Below, one piece after another: positions 31,991 to 40,347 of a stretch of 64,000 nt of DNA. The notes below the pieces were generated by a model. It saw nothing but the letters and a program-made list of their open reading frames with translations. It made no database searches and was not told the DNA's origin. Position 1 is the first letter of the stretch. Every line of letters starts with the position of its first letter. Both the position numbers and the translations under genes were made by a program. The stretch comes from CAXXOK01 sp963675365 (GTDB lineage Bacteria; Bacillota; Clostridia; Christensenellales; Aristaeellaceae): assembly GCA_963675365.2 (NCBI GenBank), contig CAXXVA010000002.1, positions 496,001 through 560,000 on the forward strand, read 5' to 3'.

Positions 31991-32918
31991 GAACCTGATT
32001 CGTATATCAACCGCCGGCATGAGCCGCGAAGAATGGCTGGAGAATAGGAACTCATCCATCGGTGGGAGCGACGCCGCGGCGATCATCGGCCTGAACTCAT
32101 GGGCGAGCCCTTATACCGTATGGGCGGACAAAACCGGTAAGCTACCGCCTAAAGAGGATAACGAAGCCATGCGGCAGGGGCGGGAGCTAGAACCGTATGT
32201 TGCTGATCGCTGGTGCGAGGCTACTGGCAAGCGAGTCCGAAGGCTGAACGCGATCCTGAAGAACCCGGCATATCCTTATGCCCATGCGAATGTCGATCGG
32301 CTTGTGATCGGAGAGAACGCCGGTCTTGAGTGCAAGGCCACATCCGCCATGAATATGAAGCGCTTTAAAAACGGCGATTACCCCGAAAGCTACTATGTGC
32401 AGTGTGTGCATTACATGGCCGTGACCGGCTGCGATCGCTGGTACCTGGCGGTGCTGGTCGCGCTGAAAGAGTTCTATATCTTCACGATCGAGCGCGATGA
32501 GGACGAGATCAACGCCCTGATGGCGCAGGAAGCCGCGTTCTGGGACTACGTCGACCTGGAAGAAGCGCCGCCTGTGGACGGCTCGCAGGCGACTACCGAG
32601 GCTTTGCAGACAATCTATGGTGAGACCAATGAAGGTATGGTAGAGCTGTTCGGGCGCGAGATCCTGATCACGGAATATCAGGAACAGCAGGCGCGTAAGA
32701 AGCTGGCTGAAAATCGAATTGAGGAGATCAAGCAAACGCTGATGACCGATCTCGGGCATCATGAGACCGGGCTGTGCGGTCCATATACCGTGAACTGGAA
32801 AGGCCAGAGCCGCAGGAACTTCGATCAAAAGGCGTTTGCGGCGGCGAATCCGGGAGTATCGCTGGACCCATTTTTTAACACAAGCACATTCAGACGATTT
32901 GAAATCAGGGAGGCATAA
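31983..32918 (+). CDS. YqaJ/RecE-like phage exonuclease
   Basis: A 311-aa YqaJ-family viral recombinase nuclease. The opening SREEWLENRNSSIGGSDAAAIIGLNSW is diagnostic, and the PD-(D/E)XK core shows MRQGRELEP, ANVDRL and GLECKAT (acidic-x-Lys). It should resect double-strand ends to 3' tails for the annealing protein encoded next. The GTG start at 31983 follows GAGGAGGTG. A C-terminal helical part (YQEQQARKKLAENRIEEIKQ) may contact RecT. Confidence 0.9.
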   Translation: MHKNLIRISTAGMSREEWLENRNSSIGGSDAAAIIGLNSWASPYTVWADKTGKLPPKEDNEAMRQGRELEPYVADRWCEATGKRVRRLNAILKNPAYPYAHANVDRLVIGENAGLECKATSAMNMKRFKNGDYPESYYVQCVHYMAVTGCDRWYLAVLVALKEFYIFTIERDEDEINALMAQEAAFWDYVDLEEAPPVDGSQATTEALQTIYGETNEGMVELFGREILITEYQEQQARKKLAENRIEEIKQTLMTDLGHHETGLCGPYTVNWKGQSRRNFDQKAFAAANPGVSLDPFFNTSTFRRFEIREA

Positions 32919-32922
32919 TACC

Positions 32923-33756
32923 ATGACACAAAACGCGATCCAAAAAGCAGCCGAGAACCGTAATTTATCCAAATCAGGCGGCAAGAAAACGCTGCAGGAT
33001 GTTATCAAGCAGATGGAGACTGAGATCAAGAAAGCATTACCCTCGGTGATTACTCCGGAGCGGTTTACCCGTATTGTGCTTTCAGCGGTATCAACCAATC
33101 CCAAGCTGGCGGAAACCACCCCGGCCAGTTTCCTCGGCGCGATGATGACGGCCGCACAGCTTGGCATGGAACCGAACACACCGCTGGGTCAAGCGTACCT
33201 GATTCCCTATATGAATAACAATAAAGGGGTGCTCGAATGCCAGTTCCAGCTTGGCTATAAAGGACTGATCGACCTCGCATATCGTTCTGGCGAGGTATCG
33301 GTTATCCAGGCGCAGGTGGTGTACGACAACGATGATTTTACCTTCTCCTTCGGGCTGGAACCGGAGCTCAAGCACATTCCGGCTAAGGCTAATCGGGGCG
33401 AACCGACACATGTGTACGCGATTTTCCGCACTAAAGATGGTGGGTACGGCTTTGAGGTGATGAGCATTGACGATATCCGCTCGCATGCGCAGAAGTACTC
33501 GCAGGCATTCCGGAAAGGCTTTGGGCCTTGGAAGGACAACTTCGAGGAGATGGCCAAGAAAACCGTGCTCAAGCGGGTGCTGAAATATGCGCCGCTCAAA
33601 AGCGACTTTGTGCGCGGGATGGCCGCAGATGAAACCATCAAATCGGAGATTTCCGAGGATATGTATTCTGTGCCCAGCGAGGAGATCGAGATCGAGTATG
33701 CGGCCGGTGAGATCGTTGACGAAGAGACCGGCGAGGTAACACAAACGCAGATGTAA
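32923..33756 (+). CDS. recT: RecT-family single-strand annealing protein
   Basis: A 277-aa RecT recombinase. SVITPERFTRIVLSAVSTNP, AAQLGMEPNTPLGQAYLIPY and FQLGYKGLIDLAYRSGEV are hallmark segments, and SHAQKYS and KKTVLKRVLKYAPL complete the family pattern. An acidic tail follows. The ATG lies behind GGGAGG, four bases after the nuclease stop. Together with the YqaJ nuclease it forms a two-component homologous recombination system for phage DNA. Confidence 0.95.
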   Translation: MTQNAIQKAAENRNLSKSGGKKTLQDVIKQMETEIKKALPSVITPERFTRIVLSAVSTNPKLAETTPASFLGAMMTAAQLGMEPNTPLGQAYLIPYMNNNKGVLECQFQLGYKGLIDLAYRSGEVSVIQAQVVYDNDDFTFSFGLEPELKHIPAKANRGEPTHVYAIFRTKDGGYGFEVMSIDDIRSHAQKYSQAFRKGFGPWKDNFEEMAKKTVLKRVLKYAPLKSDFVRGMAADETIKSEISEDMYSVPSEEIEIEYAAGEIVDEETGEVTQTQM

Positions 33757-33763
33757 GCATATG

Positions 33764-33786
33764 GCAGGGGTCTATATGGCCCCTGC
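33764..33786 (+). terminator. Hairpin after recT
   Basis: GCAGGGG pairs with CCCCTGC around a nine-base loop, followed by TTTCC. A weak terminator or attenuator inside the early operon. Confidence 0.5.
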
Positions 33787-33810
33787 TTTCCGTGGAAAGG
33801 AGAGCTGAAC

Positions 33811-34014
33811 GTGCTGAAGAAACCAGCCTGTCTGAAGCGAGGCGATTATGCAAGGTACCGTGGGTACCGAGTTCCGTTGAGGATCGAAAGCAATGTGTTT
33901 GTATTCAATGGACAACAAGTCGTTGTGGGAAGGCTTATGTATAAGGCAAAGTCACACCGTAATCAGGGGATGTATGCCGTATCGTCGCTAAGCGAATACA
34001 AGGAGAATAGCTGA
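33811..34014 (+). CDS. Small protein of unknown function before ssb
   Basis: A 67-aa basic protein (LKRGDYARYRGYRVPLRIES) with no family I recognise. Its composition suggests a small beta-rich nucleic-acid binder. The GTG start follows GAAAGGAGAG, and its stop overlaps the ATG of the SSB gene by one base. It is probably translated together with SSB. Confidence 0.6.
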   Translation: MLKKPACLKRGDYARYRGYRVPLRIESNVFVFNGQQVVVGRLMYKAKSHRNQGMYAVSSLSEYKENS

Positions 34015-34412
34015 TGAACAAACTGACCATCATCGGGAATCTGACCCGTGATCCCGAAACCCGCACGGTATCATCCGGGAGTTCAGTCTGCAGCTTCACG
34101 GTGGCTGTGAACCGCAGGAGAAGCGCTGACGGTCAGCCTGACGCGGATTTCTTCCGCGTATCGGCCTGGAACAAACTGGGCGATGTATGCCAGCGGTACC
34201 TTGCCAAAGGTCGTAAGGTGGCTGTGGTGGGCTCTGTGAGCGCGTCCAGCTACGAGGCCAAGGACGGCAGTACCCGCTTTTCCCTGGATGTATATGCTGA
34301 GGATGTAGAGTTCCTGTCACCCAAACAGGAGTCATATGAATCGTCTGACGCGGACGAGACGGCCAACAGGTACGACGAGGGTATGGCGGATGATGATGAT
34401 CTGCCGTTTTAA
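34014..34412 (+). CDS. ssb: Single-stranded DNA-binding protein
   Basis: A 132-aa SSB. MNKLTIIGNLTRDPETRTVSS opens the OB fold, FFRVSAWNKLGDVCQRYLAKG is the central signature, and DDDLPF is the acidic tail that recruits partner enzymes. It coats single strands for phage replication and RecT-type recombination, in line with its place after recT. Complete and of normal length. Confidence 0.95.
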   Translation: MNKLTIIGNLTRDPETRTVSSGSSVCSFTVAVNRRRSADGQPDADFFRVSAWNKLGDVCQRYLAKGRKVAVVGSVSASSYEAKDGSTRFSLDVYAEDVEFLSPKQESYESSDADETANRYDEGMADDDDLPF

Positions 34413-34450
34413 CTTGCCGGTAACTTCCAACAATCGAAAGGAGATTCCTT

Positions 34451-34759
34451 ATGGAACCATCAAGATTTGATATCCCGGTCGGCAAAGATAGCGCTATCAG
34501 TCGCGCCGCCCTTGCCCGGAAGTGGGGCGTGAGTGACCGCACAATGCGGGAGATTGTCGCCAGACTGCGCATGGAGCGCACCAGCGACCCTTACGCTATC
34601 ATCTCATCCTCCAATGGTGCCGGGTATTGGAGATCAATGGTTACGGAAGAGTTAACAGCGTATGCCCGGGAGAGACGTTCCCGGGGACAAAAGGAGTATG
34701 CGGCTGCCGGCGATGCCGAGCGCGTTTTGAAACATCAGGGGCAGCTTAGTTTTTTATAA
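34451..34759 (+). CDS. Small helix-turn-helix protein
   Basis: A 102-aa protein with one winged-helix-like segment (ISRAALARKWGVSDRTMREIVARLRME). AAAGGAGATTCCTT precedes the ATG. It sits between ssb and a replication-associated gene. Comparable small proteins in clostridial prophages carry the same AISRAALA-type start. It is probably a replication or regulatory DNA binder. Confidence 0.6.
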   Translation: MEPSRFDIPVGKDSAISRAALARKWGVSDRTMREIVARLRMERTSDPYAIISSSNGAGYWRSMVTEELTAYARERRSRGQKEYAAAGDAERVLKHQGQLSFL

Positions 34760-34770
34760 GGAGCACGACT

Positions 34771-35430
34771 ATGGCGATGCGATATGTGCAGGTCTATTTC
34801 GACTTCATTCACAGTTTGACACCACTCTCTGACGCGGAGCGCGGGCGACTGTTCACTGCGATGCTGGAATACGCAGGACAGGGGACAGAGCCGGATCTCC
34901 GGGGAAATGAGCGGTTTGTGTGGCCGCAGCTGAAGTCTCAGATAGATCGGGACAATGAGAGATATGACGAGATATCTCAGGTACGAAGCGAAGCCGGGAA
35001 GCTTGGGGGACGTCCGAAAGCAAATGCTTTATCCAAAAAGCAAAAAAACCAAATGAAAGCAAATGCAAGCAATTGCCCCCAAGAAGAAGACAAAGACGAT
35101 GACAATAACAAAGACGAAAACGATTCAAAAAAAACAGTCTGCTACAACTCTGCCTGGCGCACGAGCGCGCGAGCGCGAGGAGCTGTCGCCCAGAACCTGA
35201 TCGACGGGTGGGAAGCTGCTTGGGATACTGCGTCTAGGTTCGAGGGGATCGATGTGAATCGGATTCTTTGCGAGTACATGGAGGCTGGTATGACACCTGA
35301 GCAGATCCAGACGGTGCTGCAGGACTGTACAGTACCGCAGTACCTGGAAAACCATTTATTTTCCGAGGCAGTACACCTGTACATCCTGGACGAAGAAAGC
35401 CCTCTGCGGCCGGCGGGGTATGACATATGA
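34771..35430 (+). CDS. DUF6291-like replication-associated protein
   Basis: A 219-aa protein. The N-terminal YFDFIHSLTPLSDAERGRLFTAMLEYAGQG and WPQLKSQIDRDNERYDE match the DUF6291 type found at the replication position of many Firmicute prophages. An Asp/Asn/Lys-rich linker (about residues 100-120) separates it from a helical C-terminal domain (VAQNLIDGWEAAWDTASRFEG). The layout resembles DnaD-like initiators, in which the N-terminal domain binds DNA and the C-terminal one loads helicase, but no DnaC partner follows. The end overlaps the RusA gene by four bases. Confidence 0.65.
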   Translation: MAMRYVQVYFDFIHSLTPLSDAERGRLFTAMLEYAGQGTEPDLRGNERFVWPQLKSQIDRDNERYDEISQVRSEAGKLGGRPKANALSKKQKNQMKANASNCPQEEDKDDDNNKDENDSKKTVCYNSAWRTSARARGAVAQNLIDGWEAAWDTASRFEGIDVNRILCEYMEAGMTPEQIQTVLQDCTVPQYLENHLFSEAVHLYILDEESPLRPAGYDI

Positions 35431-35876
35431 GCCAGAACAGTATGATCAGCGAACCAGTTTTTACTCGTTTTGAGATCCCGTTCAAGCTACCAAGCTTGAA
35501 TGATTACATCAACGCAAACAGAACCAACCCGCATAAAGGCGCTTCGTTCAAAAAGCGGGTGGAGAGCGATATTATACTCGCAATAAAAGCGCAGCGCGTT
35601 CATCCGATCACGCTGCCTTGCATCGTATCTATGACCTTTGTCGAAGGCGACCGCCGTCGGGATGTGGACAATGTTGAGAGTGCGAAGAAGTACATCCTCG
35701 ACGCGCTGGTGTCCATCGGTATCCTGAAAGGCGACAGCCCGAAGCATGTGATCGGAGCGCCGAGCTTTACGATTTATGCCAAAGGGGCTAAGGTGCTTGT
35801 TTGCATCGTGGAATGCGAGGATGAAACGATACTCAGGCAGATGCTCAGGGATGCGATGGAACAGTATTCGGCGTAA
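35427..35876 (+). CDS. RusA-family Holliday junction resolvase
   Basis: A 149-aa RusA-type resolvase. The start PFKLPSLNDYINANRTN is typical of Gram-positive phage RusA proteins. The metal-binding acidic set is visible as Arg-Asp-Val-Asp-Asn (78-82), Asp92 in YILDALVSIG and Asp103. It should cut four-way junctions so that replicated phage DNA can be packaged. The gene is complete and co-transcribed with the replication gene. Confidence 0.88.
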   Translation: MSQNSMISEPVFTRFEIPFKLPSLNDYINANRTNPHKGASFKKRVESDIILAIKAQRVHPITLPCIVSMTFVEGDRRRDVDNVESAKKYILDALVSIGILKGDSPKHVIGAPSFTIYAKGAKVLVCIVECEDETILRQMLRDAMEQYSA

Positions 35877-35894
35877 TGAGCAAAAGGCAGGCTA

Positions 35895-36053
35895 TTAGCG
35901 AGCCTTGCTCAAATACTCCAAAATCTCTTTCTTCGCTTCTAGGAATTTCTCGGCAAAAACGGCAGGCGTATCTTTGTATCCCATGTTTCTCATGTAAGCA
36001 ATCGCCAGTTCTTCAGACAATTGATCAAGCTGTTGTCTGTCAGTTTCGAACAT
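35895..36053 (-). CDS. 52-aa minus-strand helical protein
   Basis: A small leftward gene between rusA and the late regulator. The protein starts MFETDRQQLDQLSEELAIAY and ends EILEYLSKAR: charged, helical, with a GYKDTPAVFAEKFLEAK middle. GAGGT lies 12 bases before the ATG. Nearly the whole interval of 230 bp is taken by it, and it runs against the transcript, like the other minus-strand accessory genes. Function unknown. Confidence 0.5.
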   Translation of the reverse strand: MFETDRQQLDQLSEELAIAYMRNMGYKDTPAVFAEKFLEAKKEILEYLSKAR

Positions 36054-36105
36054 AGCATCGACCTCATTTCACCTTTTCTTGAATTATACCACAAGGAGTG
36101 ATCGC

Positions 36106-36531
36106 ATGACGGCTAAGGAATATCTTTCCCAACTGCGGGAAGTGAAACGGCAGCAGAGGATTCTCACGGAGGAGATCGATGAGCTGACAATGAAAGCTGG
36201 GTATGGGACCGGCCGGCGGATGGCAAAGAATATCTCCGGTACAAGCCGTCGCTGCAAGATGGAGGATGCGGTTTTAGATAAGATGGAGCTGCTGAGCGAT
36301 CTGGAAGAAAACCTTGCCAGGCAGGATGAACTGGAATGCGCAATCTTGCGAGCCATTAACGATGTGCCAAACAAGGTGTACCAGTCTATCCTGTTGATGC
36401 GGTATGTTCGATGCTATCGGTGGGAGGATATAGCCAGGGAGATGAATTATGAAACGTCTCGCCTTTATGAACTCCACGGTGAAGCTCTACTTGCAATCCG
36501 GGTGCCAAAAGACCGGAGTAAATCGGAGTAA
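36106..36531 (+). CDS. Sigma-factor-like late transcription regulator (DUF1492/ArpU type)
   Basis: A 141-aa protein. The N-terminal half is a coiled coil (LSQLREVKRQQRILTEEIDE); the C-terminal half (VPNKVYQSILLMRYVRCYRWEDIAREMNYETSRLYELHGEAL) is a sigma region 4-like helix-turn-helix. Such proteins sit just upstream of terminase in Firmicute phages and activate late genes. AAGGAGTGATCGC precedes the ATG. The position directly before terS supports the role. Confidence 0.78.
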   Translation: MTAKEYLSQLREVKRQQRILTEEIDELTMKAGYGTGRRMAKNISGTSRRCKMEDAVLDKMELLSDLEENLARQDELECAILRAINDVPNKVYQSILLMRYVRCYRWEDIAREMNYETSRLYELHGEALLAIRVPKDRSKSE

Positions 36532-36690
36532 AATCTATGATATGCTGTAAACAGCAAAAGGTATCAATGTTACCGAGCGAGCAACCTCCTTTCCAAAGAA
36601 GCACCGCCTAGCATGGACGGTGTTTCTTGTATACCTAGATTCACAAATGTCTTTCATCGTATTCGTTCACAATAAAAGGTGGTGATGAGA

Positions 36691-37194
36691 TTGGCAAAAC
36701 TGACACCAAAGCAGCAGCGGTTTGTTGAGGAGTATCTTGTCGATCTCAACGCCACGCAAGCTGCAATCAGAGCAGGTTACAGCGAAAAAACAGCCGGGCG
36801 TATCGGTGGAGCGAATGTTCAAAAAGTTGAAATTCAAAACGCCATACACGAGGCGATGTCAAAACGATCTGACCGTACGGCTGTGACGCAAGACCGCGTT
36901 GTGAAGGAACTGGCTCGAATCGCTTTTGTAGATCCTACGCAGGTGATCAATTTCTCCAATGGTGCGATAATCAATGATTTAAGCGAGGATGACCGTGCTG
37001 TACTGGCTGGGGTGAAGATCAAGGATGGCGATACGTTCTCTGAGCGTGAAGTGAAACTTCTGGACAAGCTGCGAGCCCTGGAACTACTCGGGAAGCACCT
37101 GGGGATGTTTACGGACAACTTCAATTTCAAAGGGATGATCCCCGTGACGATTGTGGACGATATCGGAAAAGAGGAGACATTGGATGCTGGCTGA
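36691..37194 (+). CDS. Terminase small subunit
   Basis: A 167-aa small terminase. The N-terminal LTPKQQRFVEEYLVDLNATQAAIRAGYSEKTA is the family's DNA-binding helix-turn-helix, which recognises the packaging site. A C-terminal segment (FNFKGMIPVTIVDDI) resembles the portion that contacts the large subunit. I favour TTG 36691 after AAAGGTGGTGA; ATG 36685 is in frame but too close. The stop overlaps the terL start. The 150 bp upstream contain a hairpin at CACCG/CGGTG and could include the pac site. Confidence 0.85.
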   Translation: MAKLTPKQQRFVEEYLVDLNATQAAIRAGYSEKTAGRIGGANVQKVEIQNAIHEAMSKRSDRTAVTQDRVVKELARIAFVDPTQVINFSNGAIINDLSEDDRAVLAGVKIKDGDTFSEREVKLLDKLRALELLGKHLGMFTDNFNFKGMIPVTIVDDIGKEETLDAG

Positions 37195-38443
37195 AACAAT
37201 GCCTGAAACACGGATTTCCGGGCTGATAGCGCCGCCGTTTTTTGAGCCCTGGCGAAAGGCTCGCGGCGGCGTTTGTGATGAACTGTGGCTCTCCGGCGGC
37301 CGTGGCAGCTGTAAATCGAGCTTTATCTCACTGCTGATCATCTGCGGCATGATGGCCGACCCGAAAGCCAACGCGATCATCTACCGCAAGGTGGGCGAGA
37401 CGCTCCGCGAGTCGGTGTATACGCAGATGGCCTGGGCGATCGATATGCTGGGCGTCAGCGGGTGGTTTCAGCTGAAGCTGTCGCCGCTGGAAATTATCTA
37501 TATCCCTACCGGGCAGCGAATTATGTTCCGTGGCGCGGATAAGCCGGAGAAGTCCAAGGGTGTGAAGCTTCACAAAGGGTATTTCAAGTACCTTTGGTTT
37601 GAAGAGCTGACCGAGTTTAACGGCATGCAGGATGTGCGCACGATCAAAGCGTCCATCCTGCGCGGCTCAAACAAGCATGCGCTGACCCTGTACAGCTATA
37701 ACCCGCCGATGAGTGCACTGAACTGGGTGAACAAGGAAGCGCTGAACCCGCGCAAAGGCCGCCTGTACCATAAAAGTGATTACCGCAGTGTTCCCAAAGA
37801 CTGGCTGGGCGAGACCTTCCTGCTGGAAGCGGAAACGCTGAAACAGTCCAGCGAGCGCGAGTACCGGCATATGTACCTGGGCGAGGTCACCGGGAACGGC
37901 GGACAGGTGTTTGAGAACCTCGACCTGCGCAAAATCAGCCCGGAGGAATGGCAGGGGCTGCATGTATACGCCGGGCTGGACTTCGGGTTCGCTTCGGATC
38001 CTGATGCGTTCGTGCGGTGCGCCTACAGCGCAAAGCGGCGGACGCTGTTCATTGTCAACGAGTTTGTCAAGAACGGGCAACAGCCGGATGCGCTGGCCAA
38101 AGAGCTGCGCAATCGTACCGGCCGCGAAGTGATTACCTGCGACAGTGCGGAGCCACGGTCCATCGCCGCGCTTCGATCCCTGGGCATGCGGGTGATTCCG
38201 GCCAAAAAGGGCCCCGACAGCGTAGAGCACGGCATGAAGTGGCTGCAGACGCGGATCAAGATCGTAATCGATCCGGGCAAGTGCCCGATCGCCGCGAATG
38301 AGTTCTCGGCCTACGAGTACGACCGGGACAAAGCGGGGAACATCCTGCCCCGGTACCCGGATAAAAACAACCACACGATCGACGCCATGCGCTACGCAAT
38401 GGAAAGCGTGAGTTCGCAGCGCAAGGCGATTGTGCCGAAGTAA
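37184..38443 (+). CDS. Terminase large subunit (PBSX type)
   Basis: A 419-aa packaging ATPase and nuclease. The Walker A variant SGGRGSCKSS covers residues 37-46, Walker B is YLWFEE at 136-141, and YAGLDFGFASDPDAF begins the RNase H-like nuclease, whose later acidic residues lie in ITCDSAEP and NHTIDAMRYA. The ATG at 37184 overlaps terS; the frame is open 33 bases further back without a ribosome site. It translocates DNA into the procapsid. Confidence 0.93.
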   Translation: MLAETMPETRISGLIAPPFFEPWRKARGGVCDELWLSGGRGSCKSSFISLLIICGMMADPKANAIIYRKVGETLRESVYTQMAWAIDMLGVSGWFQLKLSPLEIIYIPTGQRIMFRGADKPEKSKGVKLHKGYFKYLWFEELTEFNGMQDVRTIKASILRGSNKHALTLYSYNPPMSALNWVNKEALNPRKGRLYHKSDYRSVPKDWLGETFLLEAETLKQSSEREYRHMYLGEVTGNGGQVFENLDLRKISPEEWQGLHVYAGLDFGFASDPDAFVRCAYSAKRRTLFIVNEFVKNGQQPDALAKELRNRTGREVITCDSAEPRSIAALRSLGMRVIPAKKGPDSVEHGMKWLQTRIKIVIDPGKCPIAANEFSAYEYDRDKAGNILPRYPDKNNHTIDAMRYAMESVSSQRKAIVPK

Positions 38444-38493
38444 AGAAGAATGGCATGATACGGAATCTATTGCTGATGATTCTGTATATGAAA

Positions 38494-38525
38494 AAGGGTA
38501 CAATCTCATTCAAGATTGCACCCTT
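38494..38525. terminator. Terminator between terL and the minus-strand gene
   Basis: AAGGGT-n-CAATCT pairs with AGATTG-n-ACCCTT around a six-base loop, 12 bp with one mismatch. It lies between two convergent genes and can serve both strands. Confidence 0.65.
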
Positions 38526-38551
38526 ATGTATGATCGTTCGAGAACTACAGA

Positions 38552-38791
38552 TTACGCAACGTAATCCATGTTCTCCCAGACAAGCAGTAACCCGGAGTTA
38601 GCGGGCGGTGTTTCAGTTACATCGGGTGTCATGGTATCCGTTGCCATAGGTTCGGTAGGAGTGACCTCTTCATCTTGCTTCGGAATGACATATGTGAAGA
38701 TGGCCCATACTGCGACTGCAATGACAATCAACACAATGAAGTATGTCAAAATTGTCTTTTTTGACTTGGGATTCTTTTTGGTTTCAGACAC
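38552..38791 (-). CDS. Small membrane-anchored accessory protein
   Basis: A 79-aa protein: a lysine-rich start, one membrane helix (LTYFIVLIVIAVAVWAIFTY) and a Thr/Pro/Glu-rich outer or inner tail. GTG 38791 is chosen because AGGAGG lies nine bases before it; an in-frame GTG nine bases upstream sits inside that site. It runs opposite to the packaging and head genes with its own terminator, the layout of a lysogeny-expressed moron. Function unknown. Confidence 0.6.
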   Translation of the reverse strand: MSETKKNPKSKKTILTYFIVLIVIAVAVWAIFTYVIPKQDEEVTPTEPMATDTMTPDVTETPPANSGLLLVWENMDYVA

Positions 38792-38913
38792 TTTGTTCAC
38801 CTCCTAAAAGTGGCTAGCGCCTCTCCTAATTGTACTTCGAATTCACGTTTCGGTCAAATAGAACACAAAAACCGATTGTTTCGGTATAGGTGAGGCAGAT
38901 AAAGGAGTACTTT

Positions 38914-40347
38914 ATGATTACGATCGATCGTGGATTTCTGGATAAAAGCGGCTTGCCAGACGCAACGCTGCTGCTGGAGATCCTCAAAGTGCACGAGAAG
39001 ATCCGGGAACAGCTCCAAACCCTGAAGGAGCTCTATTTCCGTAATCACGATATCACTTCGCGTGTACGCCTGTCCGGCCTGCCTAACAACAAGCTAGTAC
39101 ATGATTACCCGGGGTATATCGTAACGATTGCCGCCGGATACCTGGTCGGGAAACCTGTGCAGTATATGCCGGCGAAGCCGATCGAGGAAGTGTTCAAGCC
39201 TATCAGTGAAGCGCTGGCGGCGGCAAAGGCTGACTGTGTGGATGCGGAGCTGGCGGTGGATGCTTCGGTATATGGTAAGGCTGTGGAGATCTGCTATGCG
39301 GATACCGATGCGAAGCCGAAGGTATCGCAGCTCAATCCGATGTGGGCGTTTGTGGTCTATGACGATACCGTGGAGCACCGGCCGCTGTTCGGCGTCACGA
39401 TTGCCAAGAAACTAGATCGTACGCTGAAGGAAAACGGCGAGAAGATCGCTGTGTACACAGACACACAGATTGTGTATTTCGAGCGGCAGTCCAGTGAAGC
39501 GCCGCACGAAACCGATCGTATAGAGCATTTCTTCGGCGGTGTACCGATCGTGGAGTACTGGAACAACGGCCGCGAGGACAGCGATTTCGCGCCGGTGGCA
39601 GAGCTGATCAATGCCTACGATGTACTGCAGTCTGATCGTGTGAACGACAAGCAGCAGTTTACCGATGCGATCATGGTGCTGAAGGGCATCGGGTCGCTGG
39701 GTGCGGATGATACCGAGGAAGAAGAACCCGCAGAGGATGCGGATACGACCGATACGGAAACCGTCGAGCTGACGCCTTCGCAGCGCTTGCGGCAGACCCG
39801 GACGTTGTTCCTGCCCGGGGACGGCGCGGACGCGAATTTCATGACGAAACCGGACGCCGAAAGCGGCAATGAGGTCCTGCGTAAGAGCCTGGCCGGGGAT
39901 ATCCACAAGTTTTCCTTTGTGCCCGATCTGACAGACGAGAACTTCGCGGGGAATACCAGCGGCGTGGCTATGCGCTTCAAGCTGCTGGGGCTGGAACAGA
40001 TCACCAAGATCAAAGAACGCTGGTTCCGGGAAGGACTGCAGAGCCGCCTAAAGCTGTTTGCCAGGTTCCTCAGCGTGAAGGGCGCAGCGGCTTTGGATGT
40101 GACGCAGGTGCAGATCACGTTCAATCGCAGCCTGCCGGTGAACGAGCTGGAGATCGCGCAGACGCTGTCTGCCTATGACGGCATGGTGCCGCAGGAGCTG
40201 CTGCTCGCCCAGGTGCCCTTTGTAGAGGACGCCGAGGAAGCCGCGAAAGCAATGGCGGCTGAAAAGGCGGCAATTGCCAAGGAGAGCGCCATGATGTTCG
40301 CTACCCGGCCGCTGAAAGAGAAGCCGGGCGATAAGGAGAAGACCTGA
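38914..40347 (+). CDS. Portal protein (SPP1 gp6-like)
   Basis: A 477-aa portal subunit. TSRVRLSGLPNNKLVHDYPGYIVTIAAGYLVGKPVQY and FFGGVPIVEYWNNG are hallmark segments of the SPP1 Gp6 family, as is NTSGVAMRFKLLGLEQ in the C-terminal half. Twelve copies would form the vertex channel for DNA. AAAGGAG precedes the ATG. The stop shares one base with the next gene's ATG. An acidic insertion (EEEEPAEDADTTDTE) is present in the middle. Confidence 0.92.
   Translation: MITIDRGFLDKSGLPDATLLLEILKVHEKIREQLQTLKELYFRNHDITSRVRLSGLPNNKLVHDYPGYIVTIAAGYLVGKPVQYMPAKPIEEVFKPISEALAAAKADCVDAELAVDASVYGKAVEICYADTDAKPKVSQLNPMWAFVVYDDTVEHRPLFGVTIAKKLDRTLKENGEKIAVYTDTQIVYFERQSSEAPHETDRIEHFFGGVPIVEYWNNGREDSDFAPVAELINAYDVLQSDRVNDKQQFTDAIMVLKGIGSLGADDTEEEEPAEDADTTDTETVELTPSQRLRQTRTLFLPGDGADANFMTKPDAESGNEVLRKSLAGDIHKFSFVPDLTDENFAGNTSGVAMRFKLLGLEQITKIKERWFREGLQSRLKLFARFLSVKGAAALDVTQVQITFNRSLPVNELEIAQTLSAYDGMVPQELLLAQVPFVEDAEEAAKAMAAEKAAIAKESAMMFATRPLKEKPGDKEKT

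Noticed and set aside
32187..33179. 330-codon leftward frame opposite RecE/RecT genes
   Set aside because: Both forward genes are strongly supported, and the reverse frame spans two of them without any domain.
37667..38509. 280-codon leftward frame opposite terL
   Set aside because: TerL has complete Walker and nuclease motifs on the other strand; the reverse frame has no recognisable domain and no start site.
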